Part shown: positions 38,729-47,920 of the stretch, piece after piece
Position numbering within the stretch: the stretch's first letter is position 1
How the letters are laid out: every line of letters begins with the position of its first letter
NCBI RefSeq assembly: GCF_006704125.1
Contig: NZ_VIGH01000002.1
Span: forward strand, 62,001 to 126,000
From: Rhodococcus spelaei
GTDB taxonomy: Bacteria > Actinomycetota > Actinomycetes > Mycobacteriales > Mycobacteriaceae
Reading direction: 5' to 3'
DNA length: 64,000 bases
The notes under the pieces: generated by a model
Seen by the model: the letters and a program-made list of their open reading frames with translations, nothing else
Told to the model about the DNA's origin: nothing
Database searches by the model: none
Translations under genes and position numbers: made by a program

Positions 38729-38842
38729 ATGGGATCGATCACCGACGTTCTGGGCCCCCTGGTCACTAGCGCGAACGGCGCCGGCACCAAGGTCATCAAC
38801 GCGCTCATCACACTGAGCGGCGGGACCCCGGCCCCCAAGTAG
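38729..38842 (+). CDS. Small peptide B, 37 aa, porin-like partner candidate
   Basis: An ATG-started ORF of 37 residues (MGSITDVLGPLVTSANGAGT...GGTPAPK) with TGAGGAG 4 nt upstream. It begins MGS like peptide A, shares the small-residue/hydrophobic pattern and a Pro-rich C-terminus, and lacks a signal peptide. Peptide A is acidic and B weakly basic, which suggests a pair, comparable to the two-component PorA/PorH channel. A strong hairpin terminator follows. Confidence 0.65.
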   Translation: MGSITDVLGPLVTSANGAGTKVINALITLSGGTPAPK

Positions 38843-38847
38843 GCATT

Positions 38848-38885
38848 CGGATGCGGACCCGCACCCTCGCGCGGGTCCGCATCCG
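38848..38885 (+). terminator. Strong hairpin between peptide B and mycolyltransferase genes
   Basis: A perfect 15-bp stem (38848-38862 with 38871-38885) and an 8-nt loop, starting 5 nt after the peptide B stop and ending 45 nt before the mycolyltransferase start. It would make a short abundant peptide mRNA with reduced readthrough. Confidence 0.8.
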
Positions 38886-38929
38886 CCTGACGACCACCCA
38901 CACACGCCGCGCAGCACCAAGGATCGCCG

Positions 38930-39952
38930 TTGAGCCCCTCCCCCCACCTGCGTCTCGCCTTCGGCCTCGCCCTGGCTCTGGTCATTCTCTCCGGAGCGCC
39001 GACTGCGAACGCCCAGGCGGCCCCCGGGCCGCAGCAGGGTTCAACCCTCGGCAGCCGCCTGGAAACCCTCGACGTGTACTCGCCGTCGATGCAACGCAGC
39101 ATCCCCCTCGAGATCCTGCGCCCCACGGACACCAGCACCCCGGCGCCGACGCTGTACCTGCTCAACGGCGCGGGTGGCGGCGAGGACGGTGCGACCTGGA
39201 AGGCCCAGACCGACGTCGCACAGTTCTTCGCCGACCGGCACGTCAACGTGGTCGTCCCGATGGCGGGTGCGGCCAGCTACTACACCGACTGGCGCCGTCC
39301 CGACCCCGGGCTCGCGAAGACCGGCGAGAACAACGGCCGGAACATGTGGACCACCTTCCTCACCGAGGAACTGCCCCCGGTCATCGACCGCAAGCTCCAC
39401 ACCACCGGCGCCAATGCCCTTGCCGGACTGTCCATGTCGGGCACGGCGGTCCTCAACCTGGCGATCGCGGCCCCCGAGCTCTACCGAAGCGTCGCAGCGT
39501 ACAGCGGGTGCGCGATGACCAGCCAGGCGCCGGGTAGGCAATTCGTGTCGCTGGTCGTCGAGGCCGGCGGCGGCGACGCGGACAACATGTGGGGACCGCC
39601 GGGCGACCCCGAGTGGACTGCCCAGGATCCGTACGTCAACGCGGACAAGCTCCCACCCATCCCGATATACGTCGCGAGCGGCACCGGACTACCCGGCACC
39701 CACGACAACCTCGCCAACCCGCGATTGAAGGGGAACGCGATCACCCTCGGTAGCCAGATTGTCCTCGGCGGTGTCATCGAGGCCGCGACGAACTATTGCA
39801 CCCACCGACTCGCCGACCGCACCCGCGACCTCGGGATGACCAACGTGGTGTTCAACTTCCGCCCGACCGGAACCCACTCGTGGGGATACTGGCAGGACGA
39901 TCTGCATCGGTCTTGGCAGACGCTCGCGGACGCGCTCGGGGTGCCCCGATGA
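38930..39952 (+). CDS. Secreted mycolyltransferase (antigen 85/Cmyt family) 1
   Basis: A 340-residue alpha/beta-hydrolase with a signal peptide (cleavage near NAQA, residue about 29). The nucleophile motif GLSMSG places Ser at 168; the catalytic His is 316 in GTHSWGYW. This family transfers mycolic acids to trehalose, arabinogalactan or, for corynebacterial MytC, to protein serines. The start is TTG at 38930 with AAGGA 6 nt upstream. It overlaps the next mycolyltransferase by 4 bp. Confidence 0.88.
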   Translation: MSPSPHLRLAFGLALALVILSGAPTANAQAAPGPQQGSTLGSRLETLDVYSPSMQRSIPLEILRPTDTSTPAPTLYLLNGAGGGEDGATWKAQTDVAQFFADRHVNVVVPMAGAASYYTDWRRPDPGLAKTGENNGRNMWTTFLTEELPPVIDRKLHTTGANALAGLSMSGTAVLNLAIAAPELYRSVAAYSGCAMTSQAPGRQFVSLVVEAGGGDADNMWGPPGDPEWTAQDPYVNADKLPPIPIYVASGTGLPGTHDNLANPRLKGNAITLGSQIVLGGVIEAATNYCTHRLADRTRDLGMTNVVFNFRPTGTHSWGYWQDDLHRSWQTLADALGVPR

Positions 39953-40953
39953 TTCGTAGACCATTGCGCCATGCACTGCTCCCGGCAGTCGCCGCCAGTA
40001 TCGTCGTCGCGCCCACCGCGACCGCGCAAACCGTTGTCCCCGAATACGTCTCGGTCTCCCCGGATGCCACGCCTGCGATCGCCTCGGCAACCGAACTCGA
40101 CGGCAGGGTGGTCCTGCAGGTGGCGTCGCCCGCGATGCGCCGGGAGGTCGCGGTCACGGTGCTTCGGCCCGCGGACCGGAGCAGAGCGCACGGAAGCTAC
40201 TACCTGCTCGACGGGAACTCCGGTCAGGTGACCGAGAACAACTGGCTCGACCCCGGACGCGGCAATGCGCGGGAGTTCTTCTCCGACAAGAACGTCAACG
40301 TCGTCCTTCCGATCGGCGGGACAGGCACCAACTACACCGACTGGGACCAGGACCATCCGGTGTTCGGCCGGACCAAGTGGGAGACCTTCCTCGCCGAGGA
40401 GCTACCCCCGCTGATTGACGCCCGGTTCGGTACCAACGGCCGCGCCGTGATCGGCGGCATCTCGTCCGGTGCTGCCGGGGCTGTCATGATCGCACAGCGG
40501 CACCCCGACGTCTTCGCGGGTGCGGTCGGCTACAGCGGCTGTTATCTGACCGACGGACCCGTCGGGAAGGCGCTGACCGACCTCGTCGTGATCAACGGCA
40601 GGGCCACCTCGGAGATGATGTGGGGGCCGCCGGCAGGAGAGCAGTGGCGCACACACGACCCGATCGCGCATGCCGGTGCGCTCGCCGCCAAACCCGTCTA
40701 CCTGTCCTCAGGATCCGGACTACCCGGACCCCACGAGGATCCCGCGTCGCCCGACTTCGCCCGAACCGCCATCGTCGGCGGCGCACTCGAACTCGGCTCG
40801 AAGCTGTGCACCGACCGGCTCGAGCAGGCGCTGCGATCGGCCGGCGCCGTGGTGACGCGAAGCGCCACCCCTGTGGGCACCCATGCCTGGCCGTACTGGC
40901 GCGACGAGCTGGCGCGGTCGTGGCCCACCATCCGGGCAGCCGCGGAGGGATGA
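39949..40953 (+). CDS. Secreted mycolyltransferase (antigen 85/Cmyt family) 2
   Basis: A 334-residue paralogue of the preceding gene with its own signal peptide (cleavage near TATAQ). The nucleophile elbow reads GGISSGAAG, with Ser172; the catalytic His312 is in GTHAWPYW. The ATG overlaps the upstream stop (ATGA), so the two are translationally coupled. The pair diverges in the insertion after the oxyanion region, suggesting different acceptors. Convergent with the YyaL-like gene (2 bp gap). Confidence 0.88.
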   Translation: MIRRPLRHALLPAVAASIVVAPTATAQTVVPEYVSVSPDATPAIASATELDGRVVLQVASPAMRREVAVTVLRPADRSRAHGSYYLLDGNSGQVTENNWLDPGRGNAREFFSDKNVNVVLPIGGTGTNYTDWDQDHPVFGRTKWETFLAEELPPLIDARFGTNGRAVIGGISSGAAGAVMIAQRHPDVFAGAVGYSGCYLTDGPVGKALTDLVVINGRATSEMMWGPPAGEQWRTHDPIAHAGALAAKPVYLSSGSGLPGPHEDPASPDFARTAIVGGALELGSKLCTDRLEQALRSAGAVVTRSATPVGTHAWPYWRDELARSWPTIRAAAEG

Positions 40954-40955
40954 GC

Positions 40956-42974
<2,019 letters not shown>

Positions 42975-42987
42975 ACCGGTGCCGGTC

Positions 42988-43296
42988 CTAGCTCGGGGCC
43001 TGCGTCGGCGGCTCGGACTTCTTCGACTCGTCCGTGGTGGCCGGTTCGGCGGGCGGGACCGCCGCGCCGGGGTCGGTGCCGTCGTCGACGGCCTGATCGG
43101 CCTCGGGATGCTCCGGCTCGAAGGTCTCGGGGAGCTTGCGCAGCTGCCGGTTCATCGAGCGGATCAGCAGCACCGTGCCGACGAGCAGCGCGATGATGAG
43201 TACCAGCCCGACCGGCGAGGCCTTGCCGAACTCGGGGCCGGTCGGGGTGCCGGGGGTCTGCGCCAGCCAGTCGACCGCCGCACTTGCCAAGATCAC
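42988..43296 (-). CDS. Small single-pass membrane protein (Rv1083-like)
   Basis: A 102-residue protein. One membrane helix at about 29-46 ([17 protein letters not shown]), then a basic stop-transfer [11 protein letters not shown] and an acidic, Pro-rich cytoplasmic tail. Unknown function. Its ATG overlaps the mca stop by 4 bp, so it is translationally coupled to mca. Confidence 0.75.
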   Translation of the reverse strand: MILASAAVDWLAQTPGTPTGPEFGKASPVGLVLIIALLVGTVLLIRSMNRQLRKLPETFEPEHPEADQAVDDGTDPGAAVPPAEPATTDESKKSEPPTQAPS

Positions 43297-44195
43297 TTCG
43301 TCTCCTCTTGATGTCCGGATGCCACGCCGACGTGATCGATTCCGGAGAACAGGTCGTTCTCCGGAATCGCCGTGCGGACCCGGGTCTTCGCCAGCTCGAA
43401 CTCCTCGGTCGGCCAGATCTTCTGCTGCATCTCGAGCGGCACCGCGAAGAAGGACCCGTTGGGGTCGATCTGGGTGGCGTGCGCGCGCAGGGCGTCGTCG
43501 CGTTGCGGGAAGTAGTCACCGCAGGTGATCTGCGTGGTGACGCGGGCCATCAGGTCGCCCTGCTCGGTCTTCCACTTCTTGAGCCACTCGGCCATCGGGA
43601 ACTCCTCGCCCCGACGGTCGTACTCCTCCTGGAACAGCTGCAGGCGCTTCCGGATGAACCCGTGCGAGTAGTAGACCTTCTGCACCGCCCACGGCTCCCC
43701 CGCGTCGGGGAACTGCTCGGGGTCGGCGGCCGCCTCGTAGGCGGCCATCGACACCTCGTGGCAGCGGATGTGGTCGGGGTGCGGGTAGCCGCCGTTCTCG
43801 TCGTACGTGGTGATGACGTGCGGGCGGAACTCGCGGATCACCCGCACCAGCGCCTCGGTGGACTCCTCGAGCGGCACCAATGCGAAGCAGCCCTCGGGGA
43901 GCGGCGGCAGCGGGTCGCCCTCGGGCAGTCCGGAGTCGACGAACCCCAGCCACATCTGCTCGACGCCGAGGATGCGGGCCGCCGCGGCCATCTCCTCCTT
44001 GCGAACCTCGCTGATCCGGTCGCGGACGCCGGGGACGTCCATCGCGGGGTTGAGGATGTCGCCGCGTTCACCGCCGGTCAGGGTCACGACCAGCACGTCG
44101 TTACCCTCGGCCGCATAGCGCGCCGTGGTTGCGGCGCCCTTGCTGGACTCGTCGTCGGGATGGGCGTGCACGGCCATGAGACGCAATCCGCTCAC
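43293..44195 (-). CDS. mca: Mycothiol S-conjugate amidase
   Basis: A 300-residue LmbE-like zinc amidase that cleaves mycothiol conjugates to release mercapturic acids, detoxifying electrophiles. The zinc motif AHPDDES (His12, Asp14, Asp15) and the later [13 protein letters not shown] are conserved and the length is typical of Mca rather than MshB. The GTG at 44195 matches the mycobacterial N terminus. The presence of this gene implies mycothiol-producing actinobacteria. Confidence 0.95.
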   Translation of the reverse strand: MSGLRLMAVHAHPDDESSKGAATTARYAAEGNDVLVVTLTGGERGDILNPAMDVPGVRDRISEVRKEEMAAAARILGVEQMWLGFVDSGLPEGDPLPPLPEGCFALVPLEESTEALVRVIREFRPHVITTYDENGGYPHPDHIRCHEVSMAAYEAAADPEQFPDAGEPWAVQKVYYSHGFIRKRLQLFQEEYDRRGEEFPMAEWLKKWKTEQGDLMARVTTQITCGDYFPQRDDALRAHATQIDPNGSFFAVPLEMQQKIWPTEEFELAKTRVRTAIPENDLFSGIDHVGVASGHQEETK

Positions 44196-44405
44196 TGTGC
44201 TCCTTCACCTCAGCTTCGCCTGTAGCCATCGTCGGCCTGCCTGACATCACCGGTCCGTCGACGCCTACCGCGCCAGCGGGCCACCGTTGTCCTTCCCCTA
44301 TAGTTCCACCCGATACCTCCAGCGTCAGCCGTGGCCCCGCCCGGCCACCGCGGGGGTGCCCGCCGGGCGGCAGCTCGCCCGGACCGCTTCACGAGAGCAG
44401 AGCCG

Positions 44406-44834
44406 ATGACCGAGACGCTTCCCGCCGACCGCTACCCGACGACGCCGCAGCGCAACCTGCGCGGGTCCCGGATCATGGCGGTCGTTCTCACCATCGGCGT
44501 GATCCTGCTGGGCATCGCGCTGGCGTACTTCGCGTACAACAAGTTCGAGAACAAGGACATCTCCACCAGCGTCATCTCGTACGACATCGTCAACGACTCG
44601 ACGATGAACATCCGGTTCACCGTGACCCGCGACGAGCCCTCGGAGCCGGCGGTCTGCATCGTGCGGGCCCGGTCCAAGGACGGTTCGGAGACGGGTCGTC
44701 GCGAGGTGTACGTCGCGCCGTCCGACAGCGGCACGGTGGACCTGACGACACTGATCCGGACCTCCCAGACGCCCGCAATCGCCGACATCTACGGCTGCGG
44801 GGCGGACGTGCCGGAGTACCTCACCGGCAGCTGA
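44406..44834 (+). CDS. DUF4307 membrane protein (Rv1081c-like)
   Basis: A 142-residue protein. N-terminal cytoplasmic RYPTTPQRNLRGSR, one membrane helix at about 24-42, and an extracytoplasmic beta-rich domain with two cysteines (AVCIVRARS and IYGCGAD). Unknown function. The ATG at 44406 is preferred over an upstream start for lack of homology before it. Precedes greA as in M. tuberculosis. Confidence 0.8.
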   Translation: MTETLPADRYPTTPQRNLRGSRIMAVVLTIGVILLGIALAYFAYNKFENKDISTSVISYDIVNDSTMNIRFTVTRDEPSEPAVCIVRARSKDGSETGRREVYVAPSDSGTVDLTTLIRTSQTPAIADIYGCGADVPEYLTGS

Positions 44835-44893
44835 GCGGGCACAGCGAGGCACCGCCGGGCAGCCTGCGGTTTTCGCGGCGAAATCCCAGCTCG

Positions 44894-44902
44894 TGCTAGA
44901 AT
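44894..44902 (+). promoter_or_regulatory. greA extended -10 promoter
   Basis: TGC-TAGAAT (hexamer 44897-44902) is an extended -10 with no good -35. Transcription would start about 44908-44909, exactly at the first base of the 12-bp hairpin that follows. Confidence 0.5.
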
Positions 44903-44908
44903 ACGTCG

Positions 44909-45125
44909 ATACACGGTTCCGGGTTGGAACCGTGTATTGCTGCATTTGCGTACGGCTGTGTGTTTGCACAGCTGCAAGGCGGCAGGGTGCACCGCTCACA
45001 TGACTGAGCCGACCGGGGGATCCGTTCAACCGGGGGACCGCGCGCTCTGCCACCGCTGACCACTGGATTTCAGTGGTCCGTCCGGGGGGCCCGCGAGGGT
45101 TCCGACTTACGAGGAGTGATCGAGC
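44909..45125 (+). ncRNA. Structured greA 5' leader with three stem-loops
   Basis: A predicted ~217-nt untranslated leader. Hairpin 1: 12-bp perfect stem (44909-44920, 44926-44937), loop GGGTT. Hairpin 2: GCTGTG/CACAGC (44955-44960, 44967-44972). Hairpin 3: GACCACTG/CAGTGGTC (45058-45065, 45071-45078), about 40 nt before the GAGGAG ribosome-binding site. The first hairpin could also act as terminator of the preceding gene. In Escherichia coli the greA leader yields small GraL RNAs; whether this leader does is unknown. Confidence 0.5.
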
Positions 45126-45620
45126 ATGACCGAGACCCAGGTGACCTGGTTGACCCAGGAGTCCCACGACCGGCTCAAGAGCGAACTCGACCAGCTCATT
45201 GCGAACCGTCCGGTCATCGCAGCCGAGATCAACGAGCGGCGCGAAGAGGGCGACCTGAAGGAGAACGGCGGCTACCACGCGGCCCGCGAGGAGCAGGGCC
45301 AGCAGGAGGCCCGCATCCGCCAGCTCCAGGAGCTGCTCAACAGCGCCAAGGTCGGCGAGGCCCCCACCCAGTCCGGCGTGGCCCTGCCCGGTTCGGTCGT
45401 CAAGGTCTACTACGACGGCGACGAGTCGGACACCGAGACCTTCCTGATCGCCACCCGCGAAGAGGGTGCCCGCGACAACAAGCTCGAGGTCTACTCCCCC
45501 AACTCCCCGCTCGGCGGCGCGCTGCTCAACGCGGCCGTCGGCGACACCCGTGAGTACATCCTGCCGAACGGCAAGACCATGAAGGTCACGCTGCTCAGCG
45601 CGGAGCCGTACCACTCCTGA
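45126..45620 (+). CDS. greA: Transcription elongation factor GreA
   Basis: A 164-residue factor that stimulates RNA-polymerase transcript cleavage. The N-terminal coiled coil bears the acidic tip region ([21 protein letters not shown]) and the C-terminal FKBP-like domain ends [14 protein letters not shown]. Standard family length. The ATG has GAGGAG in front. Conserved neighbour of mca and metB in actinobacteria. Confidence 0.96.
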   Translation: MTETQVTWLTQESHDRLKSELDQLIANRPVIAAEINERREEGDLKENGGYHAAREEQGQQEARIRQLQELLNSAKVGEAPTQSGVALPGSVVKVYYDGDESDTETFLIATREEGARDNKLEVYSPNSPLGGALLNAAVGDTREYILPNGKTMKVTLLSAEPYHS

Positions 45621-45636
45621 GGCGGCTGCGCCGCCC

Positions 45637-45676
45637 GTGCGCGCCGTTCACCCCGGTTGGGGTGAGAAGCGCGCAC
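45637..45676 (+). terminator. First greA terminator hairpin
   Basis: GTGCGCGC/GCGCGCAC outer stem (45637-45644, 45669-45676), a symmetric internal loop, and inner stem CACCCC/GGGGTG (45649-45654, 45659-45664) with a GGTT tetraloop. 16 nt after the stop. Confidence 0.85.
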
Positions 45677-45682
45677 AGTACG

Positions 45683-45713
45683 AACCCCGGTTCGAGACAT
45701 TCGGACCGGGGTT
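45683..45713 (+). terminator. Second greA terminator hairpin with T-rich tail
   Basis: AACCCCGGT/ACCGGGGTT stem (45683-45691, 45705-45713), 13-nt loop, followed by TCTTGCTGT. One of the few T-rich tails in the window; together with the first hairpin it forms a tandem terminator. Confidence 0.75.
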
Positions 45714-45836
45714 TCTTGCTGTCCGGAGGTCGGGGATCCGACCCTCCCCCGCCGGCCTACCCCGACCCACAGCTAGACAGGCGCGGCGAACCACATGACG
45801 GTTCCGCACGGTTCACAGACACTTCCGACACCGGAA
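45714..45836. other. Intergenic tail between greA terminators and SEC-C gene
   Basis: 123 bp between convergent genes. No ORF with a ribosome-binding site and no clear promoter; a small GTCGG/CCGAC dyad near 45728 is the only structure seen. Confidence 0.4.
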
Positions 45837-47867
45837 TCAGGAAGCCGTGAACGCGAGACTGAGCACGTCCACCAGCTCGTCCGGCTCGGTCTCCGCGGAC
45901 CCGCACATCTCCAGCAGCTCGCCCCGGTATCGAGGGTCGATCGGTTCGATGCCGCCGAACGCCCGGATCGAGTCGCCGGTCGGCAGCAGCCGGGCACAGA
46001 CCAGGGTCCCGACGGCGAAGTTGTGGCCGGCAACGGCGTCGACCACCTCCACCATCTCGACTCCGGTCACCTCGCGCAGCGTCAGCGACCGACCCGGCGC
46101 CACCGCCGTCACCTCGTACACGCCCCGGCTGCCGGCCAGCCACTGCCTCGCGAGTTCGAGCTCCTCGGCGGGCAGGACCTGAGCGCGGCGGGCCACGAAC
46201 TGCTCGAGAACGCCGCCCTCGAACAGCGCGGCATCGATGACCAGTCCGCCCTCGAGAGCCGTGATGGTGGCGTCCTCGTCGTCGGTGTGGGCGGCCCGGA
46301 TCTCGGCGAGCTCGTGGACCAGGTCGAACAGTTCCGGTGTCCGCGCGAACATCAGGGCCTTGGTGTACAGCCAGGACGCCCGCGCGTCAGCCGTGAGGTC
46401 GGACCTGCCGAGGTGGCAGGCCTTGTACTTGCGGCCGGACCCGCACCAGCAGCGATCGTTGCGGCCCAGTCCGGGACGTTCCACGGGCTGGTATCGCGCG
46501 AGCACCTCCAGCAGGGTCTCCGCGTCCCCGCCCTCGATGCGGGCGAGCAACGACTGCGCACGAGTCAGGTCACCGGCGTCGGCGGCGAGCAACGCCAGGT
46601 CGAAGACGGCCAGCATCCAGTCCGGATCCCGGTCCAGGGCACGCTCGTAGTGCGTCACGGCGGCGAGGACGTCCCCGAGCTGGTCGGCGGCCTTGCCCGC
46701 CAGCCAGTGCCCGGCCGGATTCACGCGGCGCGGTGCGTGCTCGATCAGCGCCGCCGCAGCGGCACCGACGGCTTCGGCGCGGTCGTCGCCGGTGGTGGCG
46801 AGGTCGAAGGCGACCGCCGCGGCCGACGGATCCTCGAGCCCGGCGAACGCAGCGGGGTCCGCGGCCACACGGGCGGCTGCGACGGCGCTCGCCTCCTCGC
46901 CCCGCGCGGACGCGTCGCCGATCTCGTGGACGAGATCGGTGAAGTCGACGACCGCCCCGGCCTCGGCTGACCGCAGCCGGTTCTCGCGTGCGATCGACTC
47001 GACGAGTGTCGCGCGGTGAAACGCATCGAAGTCGAACCCCCGCGGTGCGAGGTAGTTGCGTTCGCAGACGTACCCGGCGCCGTCGAGCAGCTCGGCCAGT
47101 GGCACTGTCGGCGCGGTGAACAGGTCGCGGTGGTCGGCGACGAGCTGCCAGACGACGGGGTCGGTGTGCTCGGCGGTGCGGTCGGCGATGATCCCGCGCA
47201 CCGACTCGACGAGGTCCGGGGCCGCGACGGTGCGGTCCACCCGGACCAACCGCAGCTTCCCGCCCGCCAGACCGAGGCCGATCAGGTCCCCCACGGTGTA
47301 GCCGACGAGCGTGTCCGGATCGAGCAGGAGCCGCTCGATCTCCGGGTCGGCGATCCCGGTGCGGCCACGTTCGGACAGCACCGCGGCGTCCGATGTGGGG
47401 TAGACGACGCCGACATCGGATTCGCCTCCGCGGGAGCGGGATCCGACCAGTCCGGTCAGCGCGGACAGGTCCGGATCGATGTCGAGCACACCGGAGGCGA
47501 TCTCCTCCTCGGAGAGCCGGTGGGTGAACACCCGCCCCTCGAGCAGGCTGTCGACGGCGGCGATGCGTCCGTCGGCGAGCGCACCGAGCGCGGGATCGTC
47601 AAGGGTGTGCACCACCTCGGTCATCTCCGCCGAAGTGCCGAGCCCCCGGTCGACCAGCGCAGCAACCCACTCGTCGGCGGTGAGCGGCCCTCCTCGACGC
47701 AGCACCGTGATCGCCGCCTCGGCGACATCGACCGTGTCGGTATCGGGGTCGGGGACGGCGTCGGGACGGGGAACAGCGTCGGGACGGGGCTCGGTGCGGA
47801 GCTCGGCGTCGCGGCGACCCACGATCTCGAGGTGCCGGTCACCGCGGGATTCGGTCGGGGCGATCAC
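45837..47867 (-). CDS. SEC-C motif protein, paralogue 1
   Basis: A 676-residue protein of unknown function. An N-terminal helical region (winged-helix-like VDVAEAAITVLRRGGPLTADEWVAALVDRG) is followed by a long helix-rich, TPR-like middle. A SEC-C zinc motif GRNDRCWCGSGRKYKACH lies near residues 467-485 (CxCx8CH ligands), and there is a ~190-residue C-terminal domain. The SEC-C motif is usually at the end of proteins such as SecA; here it is internal. It is paralogous to the next gene over the whole length. The GTG at 47867 has no strong ribosome-binding site. Confidence 0.75.
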   Translation of the reverse strand: MIAPTESRGDRHLEIVGRRDAELRTEPRPDAVPRPDAVPDPDTDTVDVAEAAITVLRRGGPLTADEWVAALVDRGLGTSAEMTEVVHTLDDPALGALADGRIAAVDSLLEGRVFTHRLSEEEIASGVLDIDPDLSALTGLVGSRSRGGESDVGVVYPTSDAAVLSERGRTGIADPEIERLLLDPDTLVGYTVGDLIGLGLAGGKLRLVRVDRTVAAPDLVESVRGIIADRTAEHTDPVVWQLVADHRDLFTAPTVPLAELLDGAGYVCERNYLAPRGFDFDAFHRATLVESIARENRLRSAEAGAVVDFTDLVHEIGDASARGEEASAVAAARVAADPAAFAGLEDPSAAAVAFDLATTGDDRAEAVGAAAAALIEHAPRRVNPAGHWLAGKAADQLGDVLAAVTHYERALDRDPDWMLAVFDLALLAADAGDLTRAQSLLARIEGGDAETLLEVLARYQPVERPGLGRNDRCWCGSGRKYKACHLGRSDLTADARASWLYTKALMFARTPELFDLVHELAEIRAAHTDDEDATITALEGGLVIDAALFEGGVLEQFVARRAQVLPAEELELARQWLAGSRGVYEVTAVAPGRSLTLREVTGVEMVEVVDAVAGHNFAVGTLVCARLLPTGDSIRAFGGIEPIDPRYRGELLEMCGSAETEPDELVDVLSLAFTAS

Positions 47868-47920
47868 CCTGCGATCGTAGGCGACCGGCGGGCGCCGCCG
47901 TGGCCCGGAGTGCTCCTCGC

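Noticed and set aside
45681-45715. tRNA T-arm-like GGTTCGAGAC segment after greA
   Set aside because: It is part of a terminator hairpin; no acceptor, D or anticodon arms are present.
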